DNA of 21,118 nt from the NCBI GenBank assembly GCA_016709495.1, contig JADJMS010000037.1, positions 1 through 21,118 on the forward strand, given 5' to 3'. The notes under the pieces were generated by a model. It had not been told where the DNA came from. It searched no databases and saw only the letters and a list, made by a program, of their open reading frames with translations. A program made the position numbers and the translations under genes. This DNA comes from Candidatus Dechloromonas phosphorivorans. Its GTDB lineage: Bacteria > Pseudomonadota > Gammaproteobacteria > Burkholderiales > Rhodocyclaceae. Below, piece by piece: positions 7,906 to 16,399 of the stretch (within the stretch, counting starts at the first letter, position 1; every line of letters begins with the position of its first letter).

Positions 7906-7997
7906 TTTCCGACAGAATTTTCCGACAGAACGCGACTTCGGACACCGATTTTCTAGCAATTTAACTATGGGCGTTTAGTTTCGGATTAATCATCCGA
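7906..7997. repeat. Direct repeats and palindrome beside attR: possible integrase arm sites
   Basis: TTTCCGACAGAA occurs twice, at 7906-7917 and 7919-7930, spaced 13 bp. Further in, TCGGAT (7981-7986) is inverted as ATCCGA (7992-7997). Short direct repeats 70-160 bp from a tRNA core are where tyrosine-integrase arm-type or excisionase sites usually lie. Function is inferred from position only. Confidence 0.4.
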
Positions 7998-8065
7998 TGG
8001 GGTTTACACATCCCAGCAAATCCCATAGAATGCCGCTCGTTCCAAAGGTTTCAAGGCGTTAGTCA

Positions 8066-8112
8066 GGATTGCAAATCCGTGTAGGTCGGTTCGACTCCGG
8101 CTCGCGCCTCCA
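8066..8112 (+). other. tRNA-Cys 3' fragment, attR of the island
   Basis: This 47-nt stretch carries the GCA anticodon with its loop (TTGCAAA), the 3' anticodon strand, the T-arm (GTCGG, TTCGACT, CCGGC), the acceptor strand TCGCGCC and the T-CCA end. The matching GGCGCGA 5' acceptor, the D-arm and the outer 5' anticodon-stem bases are absent. Upstream bases do not pair with it, so the tRNA is broken at the anticodon arm. This is the usual scar of an element inserted into a tRNA gene, whose intact copy should lie left of the window. Confidence 0.82.
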
Positions 8113-8118
8113 GGTTTC

Positions 8119-8194
8119 GCGGCAGTAGCTCAGTTGGTAGAGCGCAACCTTGCCAAGGTTGAGGTCGAGAGTTCGAGACTCTTCTGCCGCTCCA
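8119..8194 (+). tRNA. tRNA-Gly (GCC)
   Basis: A complete 76-nt cloverleaf: acceptor GCGGCAG pairs with CTGCCGC, D-arm GCTCAGTTGGTAGAGC, anticodon loop TTGCCAA giving GCC, T-loop GTTCGAGAC, and an encoded CCA. It lies six bases after the tRNA-Cys fragment. Confidence 0.97.
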
Positions 8195-8198
8195 AACA

Positions 8199-8230
8199 AA
8201 AAGGGAAAGCGACTTCGCTTTCCCTTTTTT
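8199..8230 (+). terminator. Strong hairpin terminator between tRNA-Gly and tRNA-Leu
   Basis: A 13-bp perfect stem (AAAAGGGAAAGCG 8199-8211; CGCTTTCCCTTTT 8216-8228) with loop ACTT and a T-run. The A-run on the left would also let it work on the opposite strand. Confidence 0.85.
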
Positions 8231-8236
8231 GTATCC

Positions 8237-8322
8237 GCCCGGGTGGTGAAATTGGTAGACACAAGAGACTTAAAATCTCTCGGCTTATGGCTGTACGGGT
8301 TCGATTCCCGTCTCGGGCACCA
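8237..8322 (+). tRNA. tRNA-Leu (UAA)
   Basis: An 86-nt class II tRNA: acceptor GCCCGGG with CTCGGGC, anticodon loop reading CTTAAAA (TAA), a long variable arm, T-loop GTTCGATTC, and encoded CCA. Confidence 0.97.
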
Positions 8323-8733
8323 ACAAAAACAATGAGTTGCGATTACTTTCGATAACTGACGGTTACAGAAAGTCTCAGAAAAACACAAAACGATGTACGC
8401 CAATGTACAACGCTTTCTTGCAATCAATGATTGTTTTGTACGAGTGATATTTACCGGATTCAGAAAATGAGGTTGCGTAACTGTCAGTAATCCATGTCAA
8501 ATACTTGACACCGACTGTAATCTGTGGTTGAATTGTCGAGTCGATTTGAAATGCGTATTCCAGAAATCATAGCGGCGTATGGTTTTCTGAAGGCATTTTG
8601 ACTTGTAAGCCGCAACGTTACAGCAATCCGCATGGGCGGTATTGCACATGGAAAGCAGGGAGTGACTTCGACGGAATAAGACTCTGCAAACCTCGTTGGC
8701 CTTGGGCCAGTGGGGCTTGCCTCGGACTTTTCC
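8323..8733. other. Non-coding region upstream of the mobilisation genes; possible oriT
   Basis: No gene is seen. There is a perfect palindrome CAATCA-A-TGATTG (8421-8433), and CTGACGGTTAC (8356-8366) is inverted with one mismatch at 8477-8487. Just before the first mobilisation-cluster gene is a small inverted repeat TGGCC (8697-8701) / GGCCA (8705-8709) followed by GTGGGGCTTGCC. oriT of RSF1010-type plasmids is a short inverted repeat next to a nick site near the mob genes, so this is the best place to look. The match is positional, not by consensus. Confidence 0.3.
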
Positions 8734-8973
8734 ATGACAACGCTCATCACTCTCTCTGAACTCGCGACGCATTTGCAGACCACTGCCGGCGCGCTGAAGA
8801 CCCGCTACAACCGTAACCCACTCTCCCTTCCCCCGGTCGTAAAGCTACCTGGTGATCGTCGCCTGCTTTTCTGCGCCAATCAAGTTGATCGCTGGCTAAA
8901 CTCGTTTGTTGTCACCACTTCGCCGACAAAACGAGGGCCGGGAAGACCACGGAAAGGGACTTTGCAATGGTGA
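8734..8973 (+). CDS. AlpA/MerR-like small HTH protein with AT-hook-like tail, 79 aa
   Basis: The open frame begins at 8710, but ATG 8734 gives MTTLITLSELATHLQTTAGA, the start of a helix-turn-helix of the AlpA/excisionase type. It is followed by a strand with RRLLFCANQVDRWLN. The C-terminus has RGPGRPRKG, which resembles an AT-hook (G-R-P core). The stop overlaps the mobC start by seven bases, so it is co-transcribed with mobilisation genes and probably regulates them. Confidence 0.65.
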   Translation: MTTLITLSELATHLQTTAGALKTRYNRNPLSLPPVVKLPGDRRLLFCANQVDRWLNSFVVTTSPTKRGPGRPRKGTLQW

Positions 8974-9308
8974 CGAACGCCGATAGGCGTACCCATTGCG
9001 TATCCGTTCGGTGCAACGCTGCCGAACTCAAAAAAATCAATGAGGCTCGCGGGGCAATGACACGGGGGGCCTGGGTGCGCAGAGCCGCCCTCGGCAACGT
9101 CCCTGCACCCGTGCCCGAACTTAACAGTTTGGCATGGATTGCCATGTCCCGCGTCGCTGCCAACCTCAACCAGTTGGCAGCACGCTTCAACCGCCTGGCC
9201 ATGCAGGAAGCCGAACCCACCGTCGCCGAAATTGATGATCTGCGTACGGTTGTCGGTGATTTCCGTCGGGCCCTCCTGGGTGATTTCTCACCGGGGAGTG
9301 CGCAATGA
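8967..9308 (+). CDS. mobC: MobC-like relaxosome accessory protein, 113 aa
   Basis: The N-terminus (VSVRCNAAELKKINEARG) has the strand-helix pattern of ribbon-helix-helix DNA-binding proteins. The C-terminal half includes RVAANLNQLAARFNRLA, the signature helix of plasmid MobC-type relaxosome proteins. It would bind oriT and help the relaxase open the nick site. Its stop overlaps the relaxase ATG (ATGA, 9305-9308). In RSF1010 mobC is divergent from mobA. Here it is on the same strand and directly upstream. Confidence 0.75.
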   Translation: MVTNADRRTHCVSVRCNAAELKKINEARGAMTRGAWVRRAALGNVPAPVPELNSLAWIAMSRVAANLNQLAARFNRLAMQEAEPTVAEIDDLRTVVGDFRRALLGDFSPGSAQ

Positions 9309-11506
9309 AGGCCATGCGAAAAGTCAGTCGGGGCAGCAGCTTTAGAGGTGTTCTTGACTACAACCGCAAGAACAAACTGATTGGCGGCAACATGTTCAGC
9401 CGATCAATTCGGGGGCTTGCTACCGAATTTGGGATGTTGCGACGTCGACGTCCGGACATCGTGAAACCCGTATGGCACCAAGCTTTACGTCTCCCGAAAG
9501 GTGAGCAGCAAAGCGAGGCTCAGTGGCTATCAATTGTGCAGAGTATTTGCACCGACTTGGTCTGAATGACAGCCATCAATACGCTGTTTTTCTTGAAGAC
9601 GATGTTGAAGGCCAGCATGTCCATATCGTCGCCAACCGAATCTCAGCCAGCGGCCAGGTGTATCTGGGGCGAAATGAAAACCTCGCTACCACCCGGATTT
9701 GCGCTGAACTTGAGCGCAAGTTTGGTCTTCGGGTGACACCTGAGGCGACTGCTGATGAGTCGGGACAGATTCGCCAGCCCGATCGCCGAAGCGTCACCAG
9801 CCGCGAGCTGCAAAAAGCTGTCAGGACAGATGAAGTTCCTGCTCGAATCGTCCTCCAACAACTCATCGAAAAGGCATGGACCGGACGGCCGGCAACGGAA
9901 CAGTTTGTCGACCGGCTGGCCGGTGACAACGTGCGTATTGTTCCGAACGTAGCCTCGACCGGACGCGTCAGCGGCATGCGTTTTAGCATCGACGGCGAAC
10001 TGTGGTTTTCTGGGTCCCAACTTGGGGCGGCGTACAAGTGGGGGGCTCTATGCGAAAGGATCGACTATGACAAAGACCGTGACGCTCAATGCCTTGGTGA
10101 CCTCAAAGATGCCAATACCTCAGTGGCAACTTCAGGAGATGTTGGAGACACATCATCGCGAGCAGATGCAATTGCTTCGAGAGAACTTGAACCAAATGAC
10201 CCGGCTGAACCGGCACCTGGATGGGATGGCGGGGGTAACGGAGCGGGGTTGCAAACTGCGAATCGCTTGGAGCAGTGCCCGGACGCGATTCGGGATGCGG
10301 TCAAATCGATCCCGAGACCTCTGCGGCTGGTACAAGCAGCGATCCTGTGCATGCTGACAGCACTGATCACAGCAGCGGCGACAGCGGCATGGGTACATCA
10401 CACAGTGTCGAGGCCCATCCTCGTGATCGACACGGCAACATTAACACGGCAACTGGCAGCGGAGCTGAAAAGGCCGTAGCACGGCCAACATGGCTCGATC
10501 ATCAGCTGGCCGCCGTCAAGCGCATGGAACGTGCTCTCGGGGCTCCACTGTATCGTGTCACCGCACGCGATCGTGTCGCGGTCTCGGGGCCAGGGCGTAC
10601 TCATGTTTTGCACCCCGAACACCGACGGGTGACTGATGCCGACCGGAAAAATGGCGAACCATTTTGGCAACCGAATCAACTTGCCGCATGGGTCTCGTCA
10701 GGGGCGGCAGCTGCAATGAACGCCCGCCGATTCGACATCTACATCACGCCGATGGACCCCGATCACCACTACTTGTTGGTCGATGACGTCAAGGGTCTCG
10801 AAGGGGTCAAGGCGATGAGGCGTCTCGGCTACCGGCCGGCTCTGGTGCAACGCACAAGCGACGGCAACTACCAGGTTATCCTGAAAGTCAGCAAAACGGC
10901 GTTTGCCCGTGAGGCTGAGGCTGCAAACCGCGTAGTCCAAAAACTCAACCGCAATTTTGGCGACCCCAAAGTGTCGGGAGGGCAGCATGCCTTTCGATTG
11001 GCTGGACTGAGGAACAAGAAGCCCGGGCGGGGCGACGCGACTGTCGAGATTGACTGGGGCGAATCGTCCCCAGAGTTAATTTGCCGGCGGGCGACTACTG
11101 AACTGGAAATCGAACGGTCAAGCCTTACCCCGCTTGCCGGACACACCTTACCAGCCGCAGTCATTTCCACAAACCGCAACAGCCGTCCGTTGGCGGACCT
11201 GCTGACGGTCAGCGCTATGCTGCAATTTGCGCCGGCATTGAACGCCGATTTGCCCGTGGGGAAGGGGTAATCGACCGCTCCGCAGTCGACTACCGGACCG
11301 CAGTCAGCCTGCTCCAGGAAGGATGGTCCGCCGACCGTGTCGGCGATGCAATGCGCAGCGGGTCTCCTGACCTAGCCGCAAGGCATACCGGCGTCGATGA
11401 CTACATCGCGCGTACGGTTGCCGCCGCTCAGCGTGCAGTCCAACAAAGAAAAGCGAGGCATCACCCGCCCAGGCCCAAAGGCTTGGGCGGACCGTCGATA
11501 GCTTAA
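9305..11506 (+). pseudogene. mobA/repB: MobA/RepB-like relaxase-primase fusion, three apparent one-base deletions
   Basis: The reading starts at 9305 and shows RGSSFRGVLDY, HQALRLPKGE, then after a one-base loss near 9541 EYLHRLGLND and HVHIVANRI, the metal-binding His motif of MobA-type relaxases. FSGSQLGAAYKWGAL follows. A second lost G (10231-10248) carries the frame through a polar linker into the primase, with YLLVDDVKG, GYRPALVQRTSDGNYQVILK, and SGGQHAFRLAG (RepB-type primase). A third loss near 11207 restores RYAAICAGIERRF to stop 11504-11506. The repaired protein is about 734 aa, close to RSF1010 MobA/RepB as I remember it (about 709). The relaxase nicks oriT and the primase starts replication at hairpin sites. 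All motifs are intact. Confidence 0.8.
10067..10479 (+). pseudogene. mobB: mobB-like membrane protein nested inside the relaxase-primase gene
   Basis: ATG 10067 has a good ribosome site (AAAGGA 10055-10060, six-base gap). The first 60 codons have clearly higher third-position GC than the overlapping relaxase frame and give a coiled-coil (QLQEMLETHHREQMQLLREN). The same missing G at 10231-10248 joins them to LQTANRLEQCPDAIRDAVK and a hydrophobic helix (LVQAAILCMLTALI, then TAAATAAWV), ending at TAG 10477-10479. Repaired length is ~137 aa. RSF1010 encodes MobB inside mobA in another frame, with one membrane helix and a role in stabilising the relaxosome. That layout and this one agree. Confidence 0.65.
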
Positions 11507-11594
11507 GCATCGACCTCGCATTTTCTTCCCTGCTGGGCCCCCCTTGTGTTCCGGCCCGCAGGGCCCGGACGCACCTTTTTTGGACCCAAAAACC

Positions 11595-12498
11595 ATGAAA
11601 CAAACTACCCTTGATTCACTGTACATCAACCTCGCCGATGCGTTTTCTAGCGAGCCCCCCCGTCTGGATTTTGTCTTGCCCGGTTACCTGGCGGGTACTG
11701 TCGGCATCCTTGCTTCACCGGGCGCAGCTGGCAAAACCTGGCTTGCCTTGGAACTCTGTTGTGCCGTCGCCAGCGCGGCAGCAAATCAACGTCTGTTGGG
11801 GTTGCCATTGGAGAAGCACGGCCAAGCCGTATTTCTGTCTGCTGAGGACCCGGAATCTTCTCTCAAATCTCGTCTCCATTCGATTGCCAAATATCTTGAC
11901 GGTGATGCGCTTACCGAGCTTCAGGCCAACCTGAGAATTGCATCGCTGGTCGGACTACCCACAGACCTCCACCCCAGCCGGAATGGGAATAGTGACCCGG
12001 ACGTCGAGGACTGGTCGAAAACCCTCGGAGAACAATGCGCTGGCGCCCGCCTCATCGTTCTCGACACACTGAGCCGTTGGCACACCCGAGACGAGAACGC
12101 AAACGCGGAAATGGCCCAGGTCATTAAGAAAGCCGAGGCTATCGCCAAGGTGACGGGGGCGTCACTTTTGTTCTTGCATCATGCCAACAAAGGGATGGTA
12201 ATGGCGGGGAGGGGCGACGAGCAGCAAAGCGTCCGGGGGGCTTCATCACTCGTCGACAATGCTCGGTGGCAAGCGGCACTGGTTGCAATGTCGCCAGACG
12301 ACGAAAAGAAATATGGCCTGACCCCCAAAGCCTGGAGAGCGCGAACGTCACCGGCGGTTCGTGGTAACCAAGCAAAACCACGGCGCCCCTGTGGAGACAG
12401 TCTGGCTCCGCAGCGGTGATGGAGGCGTTCTGCTGCGGACTGATCTCCAGCAAAGCATGCCGGCCAGCACGTCCAAGGCAGCGGGGGAGGTGGATTCA
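11595..12498 (+). pseudogene. repA: RepA-like replicative helicase (IncQ type), frameshifted once
   Basis: ATG 11595 is preferred over 11544. Walker A is ILASPGAAGKTWLALE, Walker B region ARLIVLDTLSRWH, then LFLHHANKG and SVRGASSLVDNARW, the order seen in RSF1010 RepA and AAA_25 proteins. The frame stops at 12419, but at 12321-12340 an extra base (probably in CCCCC) shifts it. The correct continuation reads FVVTKQNHGAPVETVWL. That frame has no stop before repC begins in the same frame at 12499, so the true C-terminus is not clear and I end the feature there. RepA is the hexameric helicase that opens oriV. Confidence 0.75.
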
Positions 12499-13411
12499 AT
12501 GGCCGAATGTAGTCTCCCACGCTATGCGATCCTTTCTCCGGCCGTGGTGCTGTCGCCGGGGCTCTTTCGGGCCCTTCAGAAAACAGGGGTTCGAGAGGGG
12601 CTTGCGGTTTCCTATAGATCGCGGGATAGCGTCATCCACATGCAGGGTCCGGAATGGCTGGGAAGCGATGACCTACGGATTCTACAAGGGGTCGCCGCAT
12701 TCGCAGGTTGCCAGCGTGTAGAACTGCCAGCTAATCCGGCGACCGACATCGGCAAGCGTCTCCGGGAACAATTGCATGCCGAACACAGGGCCGGGACACT
12801 CAGCACCATTGCACTGACAGTCAGCATCACCGATTTTGCGAAGGCAATCGGCTACCGCGATACCGGGGGCGGGTGCGCAAAATCATCCTGGCCGGCCTGA
12901 CGCGACTGTCCCAGGTCACTTTGATCATTGAGGCGAAGGGAGCAGAGACCTACAAGGGGCGTCTATTGGCCTATATTGGGGCCACAGAGGCCGGATATAT
13001 CAGTGCGGCGCTATCCCCTACCTTGCGGGCCCAATTATTGGGAATACGGGGCAACAATTCGTGCATATTGATCTCGCGGAAACACGACGTTTGACGTCGC
13101 CGGCGGCGAGACTGATTCACCACCGATTGTGTGGCTGGATTGATCGAGGTGACCGTCGTAAGGCGGCCTTGGAGACATTGCAGTCGTATCTGTGGCCAGA
13201 TGCACTGGCGACGGGATCAACGCACCGCACACGGCAACAGACAACGCGGGCAGCCATTGACGAAATCGCCCGGATCGGTTGGGACATTTACCCATACGCG
13301 GCTGGCAAGTACGAAATCACACGCCCCCTGGCGGAAGCATCGCGTCAGGTGCAGGAACCCCGGCGATCGCCGACAAAACGACAGGCGAACGCCGACAGGC
13401 AAAGTGCATGA
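12499..13411 (+). pseudogene. repC: RepC-like replication initiator (IncQ type), two frameshifts
   Basis: ATG 12499 follows GGGGGAGG (12483-12490). Segment one reads PAVVLSPGLFRALQKTG and MQGPEWLGSDDLRILQG. One missing G in GGGGG (12865-12869) leads to RKIILAGLTRLSQVT. One missing G in GGGG (13048-13051) leads to QQFVHIDLAETRRL, LIHHRLCGWIDRGDRR and IGWDIYPYAAGKYEI, the C-terminal pattern of RepC. RepC binds oriV iterons and recruits RepA. Hairpins directly follow, and iteron-like repeats lie at 16400-16560. Confidence 0.78.
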
Positions 13412-14057
13412 AACCCTTGTTGTGCAAGGGATTCACAAGATTCTGACGTTGCCGTCCATGAAGATTTTCTCCCAAGAGAAAATCATCGGCTTTCTTCTAT
13501 GCACTAAGAATTGTCCCCTACGGGGAACACACCGGGGGCAACAGCCCCCCTGGGGAATAAACGTCTAACGATTTCATCTGAGTGGTTTTGGCCACTCAGG
13601 CGTACAGCCGTTGGTTATCAGGTGGTATAGCGCCCAGTTTTCCATGCAGATGTGGCAAATATCTTATGCAATTAGACATCTGCTGGTCAACCGGAGCGAT
13701 GCCGGGCGCGTTAGATCATCCATGCGTTCCGCATGCCTGTGTATCGCTGATTTGACCCGAGCGCAACTAACAACACCCAGAAGCCGAATGTCATTTTTCC
13801 TGGTCGATTGTAGCCAACCTGAGCCTCTTTTTTGTCATAGATCAATGCAAAATGGTTCATGGCGATTTCTCATAGCAAACTGTTGTTTTCCTAACCCGGC
13901 AATTAAATAAGTAGAAGGGTTGTACTTTTGGACTGCGGATTGTTTGAAATCAACCGTCAGCCGATTAAATAAAAAGCAATCAAAAAAAAGCGCTGGACTT
14001 TCGAATATATTTTGTTCAGCAAACTTTAATAAATTATTTTAGATATTAAAACAAATT
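13412..14057. other. Non-coding stretch after repC with an array of perfect hairpins
   Basis: Hairpins in order: CCCTTG/CAAGGG (13414-13430), GATTTTCTC/GAGAAAATC with loop CCAA (13463-13484), TCCCC/GGGGA (about 13514-13525), GGGGGC/GCCCCC (13534-13549), and CTGAGTGG/CCACTCAG (13577-13598). RSF1010 oriV carries hairpin ssi sites where RepB primes, so these are candidate priming sites. No T-runs follow, so they are not ordinary terminators. From about 13900 on the sequence is AT-rich and leads into the cargo genes. No convincing gene is seen. Confidence 0.45.
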
Positions 14058-14859
14058 ATGAATTACAAAAATATAGCTATATCTGCATTATATATTTCGA
14101 TTAACGCAACCTTGCTATCATTCACTTCTGGAGCATTCGCCAAGGATGCAAATTCATCGCTTGGGGAGTGGGTTTATATATCATGCCAAGGGCAAGGTAA
14201 AGCCAAATGTGATAATTATGCAGGGTTTATAAATAAAGAATATCTTAGTATGAAATTCTTTCCGAATGGCGTAAGGGTACATAATGGCGACATAATAACC
14301 GTTAAAAAATATATATTTTTTCGACAATATCGTCAAGCTCGATTCTGATTCAGCTATTAGCAGTCTTCAATTCACTGTTAATGGTGACAATATGTCTATA
14401 AATGCACGAAATTTGATGAGCAGTGAAACATATATTTTGACGATGGCCAGAAAGGGAAGCAAAGCAGCGACGAATGCCCCGGCCACCTATATTTCACAGC
14501 AACAGACGCAGCCAGAAAGAGCACAGGTTGCAGCAATTACTCAACGTTCAACTGGCGAGCCAATCATTCCCGGGAAACAATTGTTTGGCACATGGCGCCC
14601 TGATCACTGTGACTACTGGCGAGGGACAGAGCGTCTCGGAGACATTCCGTGCAAGGCCACAAGTGATTCTCGAATTGAATTCACACCCAGAACGCTCTCT
14701 CTCAATGGCAGAGAAGTTGCAGTTGATGAATATATCGACAACTCGAATTCGATTGATGTGCGCTTTCAAGGTGGGGTACAGCGATTCTTTGTCGATACCA
14801 AGAAGGATTCAGTAGCCTTTTTACCGATGACAAATCAAATAATAGGCAACTGCGGATAA
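14058..14859 (+). pseudogene. Secreted protein of unknown function, frameshifted at a T-run
   Basis: ATG 14058 starts a signal peptide (Lys-poor start, then LYISINATLLSFTSGAFAKD, cleavage likely after AFA). At TTTTTT (14316-14321) one extra T breaks the frame. Removing it gives VKKYIFFDNIVKLDSDSA and continues to TAA 14857-14859. The mature part has Cys pairs (ISCQGQGKAKC; DHCDYWRGTERLGDIPC) and a beta-rich region (SRIEFTPRTLSLNGREVAVD) like lipocalin-type folds. Local AT content is far above that of the flanking genes, which suggests a foreign source. No known family is recognised. Confidence 0.55.
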
Positions 14860-15286
14860 TTGCAGTAAGACTCAGCGGGGCCCCGTGTCTGGCGCTGTGT
14901 CGCCGACGCCTACTCTACCAGAGACCAAGGATTCAGCTCATTTTGTTTTGGCTGGAGATATAGTGCCTCTTAAATGAGGTTACTATGTCTCTTCAGATAC
15001 CCCGTGTAACAGAGCATCAAATGCCACTCTGGAGCTATTTACTGGGAAATCATTTGGGTGCAAGGTTATTTCAAACAAGAAAATTAACGATACAACCTAC
15101 GCGATCAAATCGAAATGTGATTCACGCCAAGATATATATACGGATTCATCAAAATACATAATACTTAGCCCGGTTGAGTTTAAACAAATAAACCAAAACG
15201 GAGAATTTAAGAGTCGTTACTGCGAGCAGTCTCAATTGCCTGAGCCATGGCGAGATAATGATATAAAAGATATTATTTTAAAGTAA
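14846..15286 (+). pseudogene. Remnant of a second Cys-containing protein or C-terminal extension
   Basis: One frame is coding-like from 14846 to TAA 15284-15286 apart from an in-frame TGA at 14975-14977. Before it: PTPTLPETKDSAHFVLAGDI. After it: GYYVSSDTPCNRASNATLEL, SFGCKVISNKKIN, IKSKCDSRQDIYTDSSKYII and FKSRYCEQSQLPEP. There is no clear own start (GTG 14885 is possible). It overlaps the end of the preceding gene in another frame, so both may be one longer damaged gene with two similar domains. Cysteine spacing suggests an exported, disulfide-bearing protein. Function unknown. Confidence 0.4.
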
Positions 15287-15352
15287 AAAATTTTGTTATT
15301 TTGTTTTAACGTTTTACACAATAATTTCATCAAATCCGGGAGTGATAATAAT

Positions 15353-16177
15353 ATGAAATATTCTTGTGCCCACTGCAATAGTGGCGATGTTCAGAAAATC
15401 AGTGTCTTGCTTGCTTCAGGTACGCAAAAAACAGTGATTGAGGAGACGAAGCGAACTGGAACAATCCTTGCGCCAGTAACCATGATGGGTGATGTAAAAA
15501 CAGGGAGGAAAAGCATCTCTGTAACGGAAAGTGATCTTGTAAAGCTGGTGCGAGAAAAAATTGCAGTTATGGAAGCTGTTGAAAAGCCGTTACAGGATGC
15601 TTACGATAAAATAGTTAAAGAGCATAAAAAAGCGATGGGAGAGCACCAAGACAAAATGGCTTTTTCTGTTCCCACTCCAGCACTCGATCAATTTGAGCGA
15701 TACCATAATCCAGTCGCTATTATTTTGGCCGCTGGTTTTTCTTGTGGTCAGTGTTTTCGAATAATGGATTCAGTATTTCCGGATTGCTCATTTCATTACT
15801 TCTGTCAGGGTCGTTTATCTTATTGCGGGTTTTTTAATTAGTGTTTTGCTAGTCGTTCTTCCAGATGTCCTGCGCTTTTTTAAGCCCCAACTCGCAGAAC
15901 AATTATCTAGTGAGCTTGCCGCTCGTTCGAGCGCTCGTGAGTTAGCAAATGCATCAGGACCAGAGATGCCGCCGCTGCCAACCCTGAAAGCACCCGAAGC
16001 AAAAGAGAAGGGATTTTTCTGCCATACATGCGGTGAAATTTTTATACCCCAGGAGCTGTAAACATTCCTCCGTCTAATAGGGATGCTGATAGCAAAATAG
16101 CCGTTATTGTCATCTACGGGCTTTCCGGGACTGTCGGATTTATCGGCAGCTTTGCAACAGTCTGTCGCTGGCAATAA
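15353..16177 (+). pseudogene. Membrane protein with two zinc ribbons, several frameshifts
   Basis: ATG 15353 begins MKYSCAHCNSGD, a CxxC zinc half-knuckle. A helical region (VKLVREKIAVMEAVEKPL) is next. A missing T in TTTTT (15736-15740) leads to FLWSVFSNNGFSISGLLISL. Another break near 15820-15835 leads to IAGFLISVLLVVLPDVLRFF. Together these are two membrane segments. Then comes a linker, then FFCHTCGEIFIP (second CxxC), and after a missing C at 16047-16050 NIPPSNRDADSKIAVIVIYG, a third hydrophobic stretch, to TAA 16175-16177. Its base composition matches the secreted-protein gene. It is not a family I know. Confidence 0.45.
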
Positions 16178-16399
16178 CGCCAAAGATCACCGTCATAGAA
16201 CGCAACCAAAACTACCGTAGCAAGAGCTAACCAGCGCTTCGCTTGGTTCCCCCACTTACTCTGTGCGTGGCCCCCGTCTTGCTGCGGCGCGAGGGGGTTG
16301 CCTGAAAACCATTTGGTGTCGATTTTTGATTGACCATGCCGACCATCTCTGTTTATCTATCCTTATTGGATATCGAAAAGGAGATGGCTATGTGTAACG
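16178..16399. other. Spacer before the iteron array
   Basis: It holds a hairpin AACCAGCG-CTTC-CGCTTGGTT (about 16219-16240, one bulge) and CCCCC...GGGGG arms near 16271-16299. No gene is seen. Confidence 0.25.

Noticed and set aside
8237..8322. tRNA-Leu as attachment site of the IncQ-like element
   Set aside because: No second copy of its 3' end is found up to 17 kb and no integrase lies nearby, so there is no direct support.
8059..8427. Minus-strand 122-codon open frame over the tRNA genes
   Set aside because: It is antisense to two intact tRNAs and a tRNA fragment.
13562..13715. Integron attC-like pair GTCTAAC and GTTAGAT
   Set aside because: Only the seven-base outer boxes match; the inner L boxes do not pair and no integron integrase is present.
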